In this document: positions 33,804 through 44,617 of the stretch, piece by piece
Layout of the letters: every line of letters starts with the position of its first letter
Numbering within the stretch: position 1 is the stretch's first letter
DNA from: Limnephilus marmoratus
Taxonomy: Eukaryota > Arthropoda > Insecta > Trichoptera > Limnephilidae
Reading direction: 5' to 3'
DNA length: 64,000 bases
Assembly (NCBI GenBank): GCA_917880885.1
Contig: OU862913.1
Span: forward strand, 4,836,001 to 4,900,000
Position numbers and translations under genes: made by a program
The notes under the pieces: model-generated
Told to the model about the DNA's origin: nothing
Database searches by the model: none
The model's input: the letters and a program-made list of their open reading frames with translations, nothing else

Positions 33804-34062
33804 CTAGCATTTTCAAAGCCTTAGACGTGATGTGCTCGACGTGAGATTGAAAAAGAAGCTTACTGTCCAATAGAACTCCAAGATCTCTAATTACATTTAC
33901 CCTATTTAAAAGAGTGTTTTTAATTATGTACGGATATAGTTTAGTGTTTTTCTTTCGAGATTAAGATATGACGGAACATTTATCTGCATTCAAAAGAAGG
34001 CGGTTTTCTAAACAATACACATTGACCAGGGAGTTCAGGTCATCCTGGAGCTCTATACAATC
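33804..34062 (-). pseudogene. LINE-D RT fragment between LINE-E and Gypsy-1
   Basis: The minus strand encodes the segment after the Y-A-D-D block: L-Q-D-D-L-N-S-L, then D-L-G-V-L-L-D-S-K-L and A-L-K-M-L-G-F, with one internal stop near 33962. It ends at the Gypsy TSD on one side and the LINE-E tail on the other. Confidence 0.85.
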
Positions 34063-34308
34063 TGTAATGTCTGTATGTTATTGTATGAGTGCAAGCGAGA
34101 TAGAGTGCTTGCGCGAATCTATATAAGGCGATGTATGCTAGATTCGTCCTCTTTTGCATTTGGCAGCTCTCCTAATAAATACCTACAGTAACCAGTTACA
34201 TCTTTACTAGTGTACTACCTACACCAATATTCGCCCATATAATTGTTGGTCCACATATGCAATCTGGTAACTGCCATCACGAAGACAGCAGTAGTAGTGG
34301 ACATTACA
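34063..34308 (+). repeat. Gypsy-1 5' LTR
   Basis: 246 bp, matching 38977-39222. It holds a TATATAAG box at 34120-34127 and AATAAA at 34174-34179, so promoter and polyadenylation signal are both recognisable. Confidence 0.95.
34120..34127 (+). promoter_or_regulatory. TATA box in the Gypsy-1 LTR
   Basis: TATATAAG lies about 57 bp into the LTR, with AATAAA 50 bp downstream. The same sequence is present in the 3' LTR. Confidence 0.5.
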
Positions 34309-34863
34309 ACTGGCGCAGCCACGGAAATTAAAGAACCTGAAGGCGAAAATTAAATGAAGTGAAGATTAAGGAAGAGCGCAGTGTGCGACAATAGGAAAAA
34401 ATTGTTGCATGGAAGAAGACGCCACCTCATGTGTCTACAATCTAAGACGAGCATTAGAGCCTGCATCCGCAGAATATTGAGGGAGCATTTGGCGTTGGCA
34501 TGTTAGCATTGCATGCAGGAAGAAGAAGACGGTGACAAGAGACAAGACAACCATCTGCGGAAGGAGCCGGAATCTGGGGCAAGGGCTCAGATTCTGTCGC
34601 TGCAGCTATTCAAGCGGGACCGGACAAAGGGCTGGATTCTGTAGCTGCAGGGAGACGGACACGGGCGATCAGCGGTCGAAAGAGACGGCTGGTGACGGAG
34701 ATCCGGAAGCTGTGTGGGGAGTCACTTTGGAGCGGCGAGGTCGGTTCTGGAGCGGATTCACCCGGAAGCGCTGAGATAAGTTTTCTAATCAAAATTTGTT
34801 TCAGCTCTTATTCCCGATGGAGGCGATTTGTAAAAGTCTGGGGCATTCTGTCATAAGACAGGA
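34309..34863 (+). other. Gypsy-1 leader
   Basis: Follows the 5' LTR, starting with ACTGGCGCAGCC, which may be the primer-binding site. A GC-richer stretch at 34530-34775 is open but looks like leader sequence. An ATG at 34817 opens a frame different from the long gag-pol frame, suggesting a small loss near the gag start. Confidence 0.5.
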
Positions 34864-37800
34864 GTGTGGTCCCTGTTCAAGGAGAGACTGGACCAAGCGC
34901 TCATATTATATGATGAGAAAATTTTGTCGCCAGAACGTAAAAGAGCGTTCCTTCTGAATAATCTCACCGAAGATACCTTTTCATTGTTAAGCGATTTGTG
35001 TTTTCCAAAAAAAGTGTCGGAAACCTCATTTGAGGATTTGTGTAAACTACTAGATTCCCATTGTAAGCCCATACACAATATTTATGAATCACGGGAAATA
35101 TTCTATAAATGTAAACAATCGGCTAATGAATCTATTAAAGAGTTTGCCGCGAAGCTTAAAAATATTAGTTTGTCATGTAACTTTGAAGCAAGATTAGAAT
35201 CGTGTTTGAAAGATATATTTATTATTGGCGTGTTCAATGAGAAAATGAGGCACAAACTTTTTATGGAGGGCTTGAACAAATCTTTTGTAGAATGCATTAA
35301 CTTGGCTTCTACGTGGGAACGTGTTTTAAATATGGAAAGTACAAAGTCGAATTTAAATTCAGTTAATAACTTCGATAAATCTAGGCAGGTAAGCCGTTAT
35401 AAGGATGGCAAAGTGCGTAGTAAATTACCCCGTAAGATAAATAATAATATGTCATGTTTCATTTGTGGTAAAAATAATCATGTGCAAAAAGATTGTTGGC
35501 ACAACAATAAGTTACAATGTCATTTTTGTAAGAAGGTGGGGCACGCTAGCTCGACTTGTAAAAACAAATCAAGTGGTAAATACCGCTCGCATTATACGAA
35601 GCGCGCTGATAATGTGGTAAATACTGTTTCACAAGGAGATAATAACTGTGATCCATTGCTTTTAAATGTATGTGTAGATAATATTATGTTACAGGTTATG
35701 GTAGATACGGGTGCCAGTATAAATGCGTTACCATATGAAATGTTTAATAGATATTTTAGTGAAAAGAAATTAATGGTGTGTGATATTAAGTTATTCGGTT
35801 ATGATAATAAATCTCTAAATGTTTTGGGTAAAATTATTTGTAACGTGGAATTTAAAAATAAATGCGTACCGACCGAATTTATAATAATCAATAATGGAAG
35901 TTCGTGTATTGTGGGTAGGAAATTTCTTAAGTGTTTTGATATTACCTTGCACGGAATTAATCTGGTTAAAAAAAGTGTTGCAGATATTAATATTCGCGAG
36001 TTGTTAAAATTAAAATACCCTAACGTGTTTTCGGATAAACCGGGTAGACTAAAAAATTACGAAGCTAATATTGAGGTTAAGTCAGATTTTAAACCAAGGT
36101 TCGTTAACCCGAGACCCATTCCGTATTGTTTGCGGGAGCTAGTGGAAAAGGAATTGCTAAAAATGGTGGACGACGACGTTATTGAGAAAGTTGAAATTAG
36201 TGAAATGGCAAGTCCAATTGTTATTGTTAAAAAAAAAGATGGTACGATTAGGATTTGTACAGATTTCAAAAACACTTTGAATCCAATGTTAGCACCTTTA
36301 AAGTTTCCGTTACCTAGAGTGGAAGATTTAATTTCTTCGTTAAATGGCGCGAAACACTTCGCAAAAATTGATTTAAAAAATGCTTTTTCCCAGATTGCTT
36401 TGAATGAAAGTTCAAAAAAACTATGTGTTATTTCAACTCACATAGGTCTATTTGCTTATAAAGTGATACCATTTGGGCTTACGACGAGCCCGGCGATTTT
36501 TATGCAAGTCATAGCTACTATAGTCGGTGGTTTAAAAAATGTGCGTGTATTTTTAGACGATATATTATTATTTGGTAATTCGAAAGAAGAATTAAATTCG
36601 GTATGTGACGCGGTAATTAAGAAATTAAATGATCATGGTCTGACCGTAAATGACCAAAAATGTTATTTTTATGTACCGGAAATTGAATACTTAGGTTTTA
36701 AAATCTCACAGGAAGGCATAATGCCGTTAGAGAGTAAAGTAGAAGCGATTAGAAATTTGGCAGTCCCGAGGAATGTGTCAGAATTAAGAAGTTTGTTGGG
36801 AGTAATCTCGTATTATAGAATGTTTTTACGGAATATATCAGACACTCTGTCGCCACTCTATAATTTATTGAAAAAGGGAACCGTATTTGTGTGGTCAGAA
36901 GAATGTAGTGATGCTTTCAATTTTGTTAAAAAACAATTAATGTCGGAAAAAATTCTAGTTCACTTCAATCCCAGTATCCCTTTGAAACTCATCACGGACG
37001 CCAGCAATATCGGGATATCGGCAATGCTTTGTCACAAGTATGATAACGGGATAGAACGCCCAATTGCATTTGCAAGTAGGACTTTATCGGAAACCGAACG
37101 GAAATATTCGATTTTGGATAAAGAAGCGTGCGCAATCGTATTCGGTTTAAAAAGATTCTTTCAATATTTGTATGGAAATAGGTTCATTCTGTCTTGCGAC
37201 AATAAACCACTTGTACATATTCTAGATACAAATAAGCAGGTACCTATTCTAGGAGTAAACCGATTGCAACGCTATGCCCTGATCCTGCAGACGTTTGATT
37301 ATACGATTGAGTATATCAAATCGGACGACAATAAAGCGGATTTTTTGTCAAGATTACCGATGCAACGGAGTAATAATAATATAGAGGAATACGAGGATAA
37401 TCATTATTTCTTAGATATAATTAACGATGCCGATATCGATAGTTTGGAAATAGAACGGTTAAATAATATTTCTGTGGAAACGGAAATAAATCCGGAAATA
37501 TTTAAACGGAGTTCGGGTAAGGATTTAGTTATTTCAGAGATTGTAAATTATGTGAATACAGGGTGGCCTGAAAAAAAAAACTTAAATTCTGATTTATTAA
37601 AATTTTGGCATATTAGAGATAAGTTATCAACTCATGATGCATGTTTGTTTTATGATAGTAAACTGGTAGTACCAGTGGAGTTAAAAGAATCAGTTTTAAA
37701 ATTTATTCACCGTTCGCACCTGGGTATTGTGAAATCGAAAAGTTTAGCAAGAAGTTATTTTTTCTGGTTAGGTATAAATGCTGATATTGAGAAGGAGGTA

Positions 37801-38814
37801 AAACAGTGTACTAGGTGTGCAGTATGTTTACCTACTCCGTCCAAAGTACAATTGGCGAGTTGGCCAGTGAATAATTTAGTTTGGAATCGTATTCACATAG
37901 ACCATCTAGGTCCGTTCGGTAATTTAAATTTTTTTGTGGTGGTAGACGCTACTACAAAGTGGGTTGATTGTCAAATAGTACCAACGGTAGACTCAGTTAG
38001 TGCAATCAAAATATTAAAGAAAATGTTTTCTAACTTTGGTATACCGGAGAAAATTGTTAGTGATAATGGAACAGCTTTCACGTCAGCTTTATTTCAGGAA
38101 TTTTGTCGTGAATTTAATATTGAACATATGACGTCAGCAGTTCAGCACCCAGCTTCAAATGGCTTGGCTGAAAATGCTGTCAAAACAGTTAAAAATTTAA
38201 AAAAAAAAATATTAGTGAACAACAGATTTCCAAGAGATCTGGACGATAAATTATTGTCATTTTTAATCGATATTAGGAATACACCTTCATTATGTACGGG
38301 AATTGAACCTAGTGTATTGATGTTAGGTAGAAAAATTCGTTCAATTTTTAACACGGTTGTTCCGAAAATGAATAATGACAAGTGTAGTGATTTTAAAAAA
38401 ATTGATGATAAAGTGAAAAATAAAATGGTAGCGAGTCAAAACAGTCAAAAAAAATATTACCGGGGAAGAAAATTTAAAAAATTCTTTGATTTGGGATCAA
38501 AAGTTTTGACCAAAGACTTTAGAAGTAAAAAGAATAATTGGATTTTGGGTACTATTATCAAAAGATTAGGGAGTAGAACCTATTTGGTTAAGATACATTC
38601 AACAGGCCAGGTTTGGAAAAGACACCACGATCAGCTTTCTGATAGAAAGGTTAGGTGGGGGGAGAGTGACTATTCTGATAATGTGTTGGACTTTGGTCCA
38701 CTCTCAGACGTGGACAGGACCAATACTAATTCCCCTGTTCTTTGCAGATCGCAGCCACCATGGGAAGGGAGACTGCGTTCCAGACCACAACCACGCCCAC
38801 GCTATCCAAAGTGA
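34864..38814 (+). CDS. Gypsy-1 gag-pol polyprotein
   Basis: About 1316 codons with no internal stop. Order: a Gag region; two CCHC knuckles (C-F-I-C-G-K-N-N-H and C-H-F-C-K-K-V-G-H, about residues 198-235); protease V-D-T-G-A-S (about 279); RT with a F-L-D-D active site (about 562) in place of the common Y-x-D-D; RNase H with T-D-A-S (about 708); integrase with H2C2 finger (about 950-995) and core D, D, E (about 1020-1115); C-terminus with W-K-R-H-H-D-Q-L. It resembles the Gypsy group often annotated as K02A2.6-like. No in-frame ATG precedes the Gag domain, so initiation is unclear. Gag and Pol are in one frame. Confidence 0.9.
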   Translation: MWSLFKERLDQALILYDEKILSPERKRAFLLNNLTEDTFSLLSDLCFPKKVSETSFEDLCKLLDSHCKPIHNIYESREIFYKCKQSANESIKEFAAKLKNISLSCNFEARLESCLKDIFIIGVFNEKMRHKLFMEGLNKSFVECINLASTWERVLNMESTKSNLNSVNNFDKSRQVSRYKDGKVRSKLPRKINNNMSCFICGKNNHVQKDCWHNNKLQCHFCKKVGHASSTCKNKSSGKYRSHYTKRADNVVNTVSQGDNNCDPLLLNVCVDNIMLQVMVDTGASINALPYEMFNRYFSEKKLMVCDIKLFGYDNKSLNVLGKIICNVEFKNKCVPTEFIIINNGSSCIVGRKFLKCFDITLHGINLVKKSVADINIRELLKLKYPNVFSDKPGRLKNYEANIEVKSDFKPRFVNPRPIPYCLRELVEKELLKMVDDDVIEKVEISEMASPIVIVKKKDGTIRICTDFKNTLNPMLAPLKFPLPRVEDLISSLNGAKHFAKIDLKNAFSQIALNESSKKLCVISTHIGLFAYKVIPFGLTTSPAIFMQVIATIVGGLKNVRVFLDDILLFGNSKEELNSVCDAVIKKLNDHGLTVNDQKCYFYVPEIEYLGFKISQEGIMPLESKVEAIRNLAVPRNVSELRSLLGVISYYRMFLRNISDTLSPLYNLLKKGTVFVWSEECSDAFNFVKKQLMSEKILVHFNPSIPLKLITDASNIGISAMLCHKYDNGIERPIAFASRTLSETERKYSILDKEACAIVFGLKRFFQYLYGNRFILSCDNKPLVHILDTNKQVPILGVNRLQRYALILQTFDYTIEYIKSDDNKADFLSRLPMQRSNNNIEEYEDNHYFLDIINDADIDSLEIERLNNISVETEINPEIFKRSSGKDLVISEIVNYVNTGWPEKKNLNSDLLKFWHIRDKLSTHDACLFYDSKLVVPVELKESVLKFIHRSHLGIVKSKSLARSYFFWLGINADIEKEVKQCTRCAVCLPTPSKVQLASWPVNNLVWNRIHIDHLGPFGNLNFFVVVDATTKWVDCQIVPTVDSVSAIKILKKMFSNFGIPEKIVSDNGTAFTSALFQEFCREFNIEHMTSAVQHPASNGLAENAVKTVKNLKKKILVNNRFPRDLDDKLLSFLIDIRNTPSLCTGIEPSVLMLGRKIRSIFNTVVPKMNNDKCSDFKKIDDKVKNKMVASQNSQKKYYRGRKFKKFFDLGSKVLTKDFRSKKNNWILGTIIKRLGSRTYLVKIHSTGQVWKRHHDQLSDRKVRWGESDYSDNVLDFGPLSDVDRTNTNSPVLCRSQPPWEGRLRSRPQPRPRYPK

Positions 38815-38976
38815 TATGAAAAAAAAAAGAGTTTAAAAACAAAAAAAATAAGTTTGTATAATTACATGAGAGAAAATATATATGTTAATAAAATATAATA
38901 AAATATGTAGAAATTTAAGATTATATAAGTTAGGTTGAAATATAAATATCATGTAATTATTGTTTAAGTGTGGGGG

Positions 38977-39222
38977 TGTAATGTCTGTATGTTATTGTAT
39001 GAGTGCAAGCGAGATAGAGTGCTTGCGCGAATCTATATAAGGCGATGTATGCTAGATTCGTCCTCTTTTGCATTTGGCAGCTCTCCTAATAAATACCTAC
39101 AGTAACCAGTTACATCTTTACTAGTGTACTACCTACACCAATATTCGCCCATATAATTGTTGGTCCACATATGCAATCTGGTAACTGCCATCACGAAGAC
39201 AGCAGTAGTAGTGGACATTACA
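38977..39222 (+). repeat. Gypsy-1 3' LTR
   Basis: Matches the 5' LTR base for base by eye. Followed directly by caatc and then by LINE-D RT sequence on the minus strand. Confidence 0.95.
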
Positions 39223-40127
39223 CAATCCATCTCAGATTTAATGATTTTGACAATCTTTTTGTCATCCGCATATAGGAACAGCTGAGAATTACGAATAGTT
39301 TTGTTAACATCATTCATAAAAATGTTGAATAAAAGGGGGCCAAGGTGAGATCCTTGGAGAACTCCTGAGGTTACGGGGACAAAGCTAGAGCAGAACCCCA
39401 GTACAGTTACAGCTTGCGTACGATTGTCGAGATAAGAGGCTAACCAACGAAGGAGGTCACCGTGTATACCCATTGCTTCGACTTTTTCAATTAAAATGCT
39501 GTGTGGGATTTTATCAAAGGCTTTGGAATAGTCTGTGTAGACTACATCGACTTGAAAACCATTATCCATAGCAACAAGGACTGTGTCAACAAATTCACAT
39601 CGATTAGTTTCTGTTGATTTTCTGTTCACGAAGCCGTGTTGATTCGAAATGATGTGTGGTCGTATACAAGGAAAAATGATATCGAAAACAATCTTTTCAA
39701 AAAGTTTACCCATTACATTTAATTTAGAGATCGGTCTGTAATTTTCTATGTTGTGTTTGTCGCCTTTTTTTAATATAGGCACAATATATGAACTTTTCCA
39801 TTCTAGTGGAAAAATACCTGAAGACAAAGAAGTTTTGAATATTAGACTTAGCGGATAACATAAAACATTAGCGCAATTCTTTAAAAAAACCGGGTGTAAA
39901 CCATCAGGCCCACTGCCTTGGGTAGGATCTAATGATTTGAGATATTTACAAACTAATTCAGTGTCTATATAAACTTTATCAAGATTTAGTACTGAGGTGT
40001 TTGGATTATATATTCGATTGGTAGACGAGGTGGACGGTGCGGGGGATTCAAAGTAGGATTGAAAATGTATGTTGAATAAGTTACTTATAGCTTCCCCACC
40101 CGATACACGCTGGGAGTTAAGGAACAT
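39223..40127 (-). pseudogene. LINE-D reverse transcriptase, N-terminal two thirds
   Basis: Open on the minus strand with G-S-G-P-D-G-L-H-P (about 39910), N-Y-R-P-I-S-K-L (about 39735), D-Y-S-K-A-F-D-K-I (about 39515), S-G-V-L-Q-G-S (a Leu replaces the usual Pro, about 39350) and Y-A-D-D (about 39270). The frame is cut at the Gypsy-1 border, beyond which read-through is not meaningful. The upstream joint with the endonuclease frame is shifted near 40100. Confidence 0.85.
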
Positions 40128-41283
40128 AGTGTTAGGTAGTTCAGGCTTCTTTGCTTAGATTTAACAAAGGTCCAGAAGTGTTTGGAATCGGTATTGATAT
40201 TAATTTCGGCCATATTAATGAAATTATCATAGCACACCTTCTCCATACGCTTTTGTCGTTCTCGGAGAAGAGAGAAAGTTTGATAGTCAGAGATGCGGTT
40301 ATAAATTTTATATTTTTTGTGGAATTTAAGTTTATCTTTAATTACTTTTTTTAAGACAGCGCTGTACCATGGGGGGTACCTGGAATCTATGTTAACTGTT
40401 CTAGATGGTACATGCGTGACAATTACCTTATTTAATTCTGAATAGAAGCGCGCCGTGACTGAGTCTACATTGCTGCTGTTAAGAGTCGTTGTCCAGTCAA
40501 CGGCTGCTAAGGCGCTATTAATCTGCACATAGTCAGCGCTGTGATAGGAGCGGACCATGCGAGAGCGTGGGATTTGGAGGGACGGCTCGCGGGCCATGCG
40601 CAGCACCACCTCTAGCGAGCGGTGGTGTGCATCCTCCGGCACTAGCGGTGTATTGCACCCCCTTACAGTGCACATGCAACTCGAAATCACCAGGTCGAGA
40701 ACACGCTCGTTTACATTAAGCTGGTTGTTGAATTGATGGAAGCCGGTAAAGTCTAAAAAATCAGAAAGTGTTGAAGTTAGTGCATCGGTTGAGGATCTAT
40801 TAAGTACCAGGGCACCGTCTGCGGTCAAAGGCAGAAGCCATTGGGCATGTGGTATGTTGAAATCTCCTAATAGAAGGAGTTCATCATCGGGGAAATTGGT
40901 ATACAACGAAGATATAAATTCAAAAAAGTCACTTAAAGATTTACTCTGTTCCGCACCTTGGACCAAGTATGAGCAGTATATGCGTAGTTTAGAAGCACGC
41001 GCGCCAGAGCCTAGTGCAAGAGTTGCTGTAGATATCTCTGCGCGCTGTACGGGTGGGAGGGAGAGTGAGGGGCACGCGGGCAGTTCGCGGCGTACTGCAA
41101 TCAGTGAACCACCGCCGAGCGCCTGGCCTAACAACATGTAGTCCCGATCACAACGGTACACTACACAGTTAGGCATATCACGTCATAATCGGCATTAAGA
41201 ATGCTGGAAAGAAACACGTGCGTTTTGGTTCGGAGACCTCTAACATTTTGATAATATATATTTAATTCACCGAGAGCATGCAT
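40128..41283 (-). pseudogene. LINE-D endonuclease domain and linker
   Basis: The ATG at 41283 is followed by Y-Y-Q-N-V-R-G-L (the first catalytic Asn block), then a break near 41175 where about 15-20 residues including the Glu motif are missing. Then come G-D-F-N-I-P-H (about 40855), D-L-V-I-S (about 40690) and a linker to RT. Removal of the T-E-T-W-L-like part means the nuclease should be dead. Confidence 0.8.
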
Positions 41284-41820
41284 TTGAATGGAACATGTAG
41301 GTCAACATATTATGTGAAAACAATAATAATAATAATATTTATATTGAGGGATCAGTAGGATTTATAGGTTCAATTAGAAATGCCACAGAGCCGAACCCTC
41401 TGATATGAAAATATCTGGAGTCGGTGAATTATATTCCCATTTGGTCTCTAGTAGGTTGACATGTTGTTCTTGTATTGTTTTGTATTTATGATACCTATAT
41501 AGTGCAATTGCATAACGTGGATTCACTAGATGATCATTTGGGGAAGTGTATGAAAGGGTTTAGTTTTTCCTTTTTTTTTTTGGGGGGAAAATTTAACCCG
41601 GACATTTAAATCTGGTGCGTAAAATATATTGGACTATGGAAACGTAGCAAAGATCAGTTGAATATAATATTAGAAATATAATTGACATGTTGACATTGAA
41701 AACTGTAAAATAGTATACATTTTTTAAAGATTTTATGGTGAATCTTGATTTTGAAATCGAACCCATTAAATTTACATGGTTACAATAATAACTTACGTTT
41801 GCAGTGATAACGGTGGAGTA
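41284..41820 (-). other. Probable LINE-D upstream region, no gene seen
   Basis: A short minus-strand frame ending near 41370 (P-D-I-F-I-S-E-G) could be the end of a lost ORF1. Nothing else is recognised. It lies between the LINE-C 3' end and LINE-D ORF2. Confidence 0.4.
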
Positions 41821-42034
41821 ATTTTTTATTTTTTTTATTGTAATCTTTATTTTTTATGTTACATAAGTAATTGTACTGTGCCTGTCTCACTAGGAGTTCC
41901 TGTGTTGAGAGCAGGCGCATTTTAACATAAATAGTTTAAAAATAGTGTATATAAAGGATAACAACAACAATGTTATTTACATTTAAAGTAAAAGTACAGG
42001 GACAATCAGCATCGTATCAATGGGTTAGTATGTA

Positions 42035-44400
42035 TTAGGAGGTTCTAAAAATATTGTTGATATACGATCTGTCTTTGGTATTGATCCAAAACTTGGTATC
42101 TGTTTTGTATTTTACGTGATTAGTGTGCTGTCTAATGGTCAGTGGAAGTGTATTATAAAGTTTTGTTGCAAAGTACCTGAAGTTTCTTTGACCAAACGTT
42201 GTTTTGGCGAAAGGGATAAGTAAGAGATTTTGCCCTTTGGTTCTCGTATCACGAACAGTTTGGATATTGTCAAAAACAGTTCTATGTTTGAATACATAAA
42301 TTGGTATATTTTTGGCATAAAGTTGCCTAATGTCCAAAACACCGATACTCCTAAAGATTTCATCCGAACTGCTTGTGATCGGTAGTTTTAGAATAATCTT
42401 TATAATTAGTTTCTGGGCTTTAGAGATCGGATCAATGGCGGCAGCGTTTGCTCCTCCCCAGGCTATGATACCATACTCGATTAGAGATTGACATAGTACA
42501 TAGTAAATTGTTTTGAGTTGGTTCAATTTAAGAAAGTTGCGAGTTTGTCTAAAAAGGTATATAGATTTTCGAAGTTTGTTTGCTGTAGTGATAATATGTT
42601 CTTTCCACTTTAAATTACTGTCAAAAATAATACCCAAGTATTTGGTTTTTGTAACACGTTCTAGATAGGGGCAATCACAAATATTAGTTTTTGACAGGGG
42701 GCAAGCACATATTTGAATATTATTTTCTGGGTTACTTAGGGACGTATTAATACTAAACTCAATGTATTTGGTTTTTGACACATTCATTGTTAGTGTATTA
42801 TTGTCTAACCATCTTTTAACAATAGCTATGCCCCTGTTTGCTTTTATGTAAACATCATACCAGTTACTTGATTTAAAGAGGAGAATCGTATCATCAGCGA
42901 AACTAACGATTTTGGCATCAATAGGCAGATTACACAGTTCATTTATGTAAATTAGGAATAACGTGGGACCCAGGACGCTTCCTTGGGGCACGCCAAAACT
43001 AATTGGCAGTTGATTGCTGAGGCAGTTGTTGATTTTTACACTTTGTTTACGGTTTGAAAGGTAATTTCGAATAATACTAAGCTCATTCCCATTTATTCCA
43101 ATGTTTGATAGTTTTTGTATTAGTTTGGAATGTGAGATAGTATCGAATGCTTTGCATAGGTCTAGGAATATTGACATGCATTTTGCTCCCTTGTCTAAGT
43201 TTTCATTTAAAAAATCTGTAACTGTCGCAATGGCATCGGAGGTGCCTTTATTTTTCCTGAAGCCAAATTGGTTATGGGATAGTATATTATTTTTTTCAAG
43301 GTATTCGACTAATTGAAAGTTAATTGCTTTTTCAAAAACTTTGGATAGTGAATTTAGTAATGTTATTGGACGATAGTTAGTTATATCCGCTTTAGAGCCT
43401 CCTTTATGTATTGGAATTATGATTCCGTGTTTAAGATTATCGGGGAATTGGCCTTTTGCGATGCTTAAGTTAATGAGATTTGTAAGGGGAATGGTGATTT
43501 CTGGTAAAAGTTTTTTTAAGGTAATATTTGAAATATCATCCAAGCCAGTTGAAGACGAGTTCTTTAATGAGTTTATGATTGTCCTAGTATCTTCATTCGA
43601 AATTTGTTTTAGACTAAAATTTAAGTTTTTGGGCCAATTTGTATTACAGCCTTGTGTGCTGGTATTGGGAGAACTTTCACCGATATTTTTTTGCAAGTTC
43701 TTCACCAATTTTTGAAAAGTATTGGTTTGCATGATTAACAATCATGTTGGGATTACTAGAAAAACTAATTATTTTATCATTTATAGTGAGTTGTTTCAAG
43801 TCATTTAAAGGATTAGGTTGAGAATGAGTGGCTTCTTTAAGTGTTTTCCAAATTTTTTTAGGATCATTATTACAATTTTCTATTTTCTGTTTGTAATATA
43901 TCTCTTTGGCCTTTCTTATTATTAGGGTACATATGTTTCTATATCTTTTATAAAAGTTTTGAAGTTGTATATCGTAAGGATTATTAATAACTTTTTTATG
44001 GAGCTTGTTACGTTTACGAATAGATTTAATAATAGTGTGGTTTATCCATGGCTTAATTGGTAAGATGTTATTAGGTACATGTTTTACAGTAATATTAGTT
44101 TGTTGGTTAATGGTAGTTTGTAGGTAATTTATAAAGTATGTCCAGGCATCATCTGGATTTGTAATTTCAAATAGTTCTGACCACGATTTACTCCTTAGCG
44201 AATGAAGAATTCCATCGTAATTAATTTTTTTTATGTTTGTTGTGTTTTTTTGTTTTTTGTCTTTCTGGTTGCATAACTGTAAGGCAAGTATGGTGGTATA
44301 GTGATCAGTTAGTGTAGATTCGTATACGATGGATGTTATTGGGTAGTTTGATTTGACCATGAAGTGGTCAATACATGAGATGGAATCCAGTATAGCACGT
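42035..44400 (-). pseudogene. LINE-C ORF2 lacking most of the endonuclease
   Basis: Starts with S-C-I-D-H-F and T-D-H-Y-T (end of the endonuclease, about 44290-44370), a basic linker, then a one-base frameshift in an A-run near 43690. The RT then runs open for 568 codons: N-Y-R-P-I-T (about 43380), F-L-D-L-C-K-A-F-D (about 43160), G-V-P-Q-G-S-V-L-G-P (about 42975), F-A-D-D-T-I-L (about 42890). The C-terminal region is full length, ending at 42035. Without its nuclease it could move only with help or at existing breaks. Confidence 0.9.
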
Positions 44401-44617
44401 GTAGGAGTACAATAATATTATTTTTTACTTTTGTACTTCCAGCAAAGTAAATGATTCATTAATATGGTAGTGAGCGAGACAAGACAGTTAAAATTATTAG
44501 AAGAGATTTTGTTATACAGTGCTGAGATTAAGAGGCAATTACATGTTAAAAACAGAGATATTATGAAGAAATAAAAAATAAGAAATAAAAATGTTAACAT
44601 TTGTGTAGGTGTAAGTT
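44401..44617 (-). other. Spacer marking the LINE-C deletion
   Basis: AT-rich, with a hydrophobic open frame (44418-44600) that I do not regard as a gene. Compared with LINE-A, the start of ORF2 and the first two thirds of the endonuclease should be here. Confidence 0.6.

Larger units (their letters stand above)
34063..39222 (+). mobile_element. Gypsy-1, a Ty3/Gypsy LTR retrotransposon, nearly intact
   Basis: 5160 bp long with 246-bp LTRs at 34063-34308 and 38977-39222 that look identical. They start TGTAATGTC and end GACATTACA, and are flanked by the 5-bp duplication caatc (34058-34062 and 39223-39227). One long gag-pol frame and no env. A G-rich tract (tgtggggg) precedes the 3' LTR; a TGGCGC-type primer site follows the 5' LTR. 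Inserted in LINE-D RT. It is among the youngest insertions in the window. Confidence 0.95.
31115..41283 (-). mobile_element. LINE-D, a jockey-like retrotransposon split by LINE-E and Gypsy-1
   Basis: ORF2 starts at the ATG at 41283 and runs as endonuclease (40085-41283), RT (39223-40127 and 33804-34062) and C-terminus (31474-31940), ending in an A-rich tail at 31115-31135. Gypsy-1 (TSD caatc) separates the RT halves and LINE-E separates RT from the C-terminus. The amino-acid alignment with LINE-E confirms continuity across both gaps. 41284-41820 likely holds its upstream region. It is inserted in the gag of BEL-1. Confidence 0.8.

Noticed and set aside
34532..34774. 80-codon open frame in the Gypsy-1 leader
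   Set aside because: No domain; composition reflects a GC-rich leader, and gag starts further down in another frame.
44418..44600. 60-codon open frame between LINE-C ORFs as an extra ORF
   Set aside because: It sits at the deletion joint, is AT-driven and hydrophobic, and has no counterpart in LINE-A.
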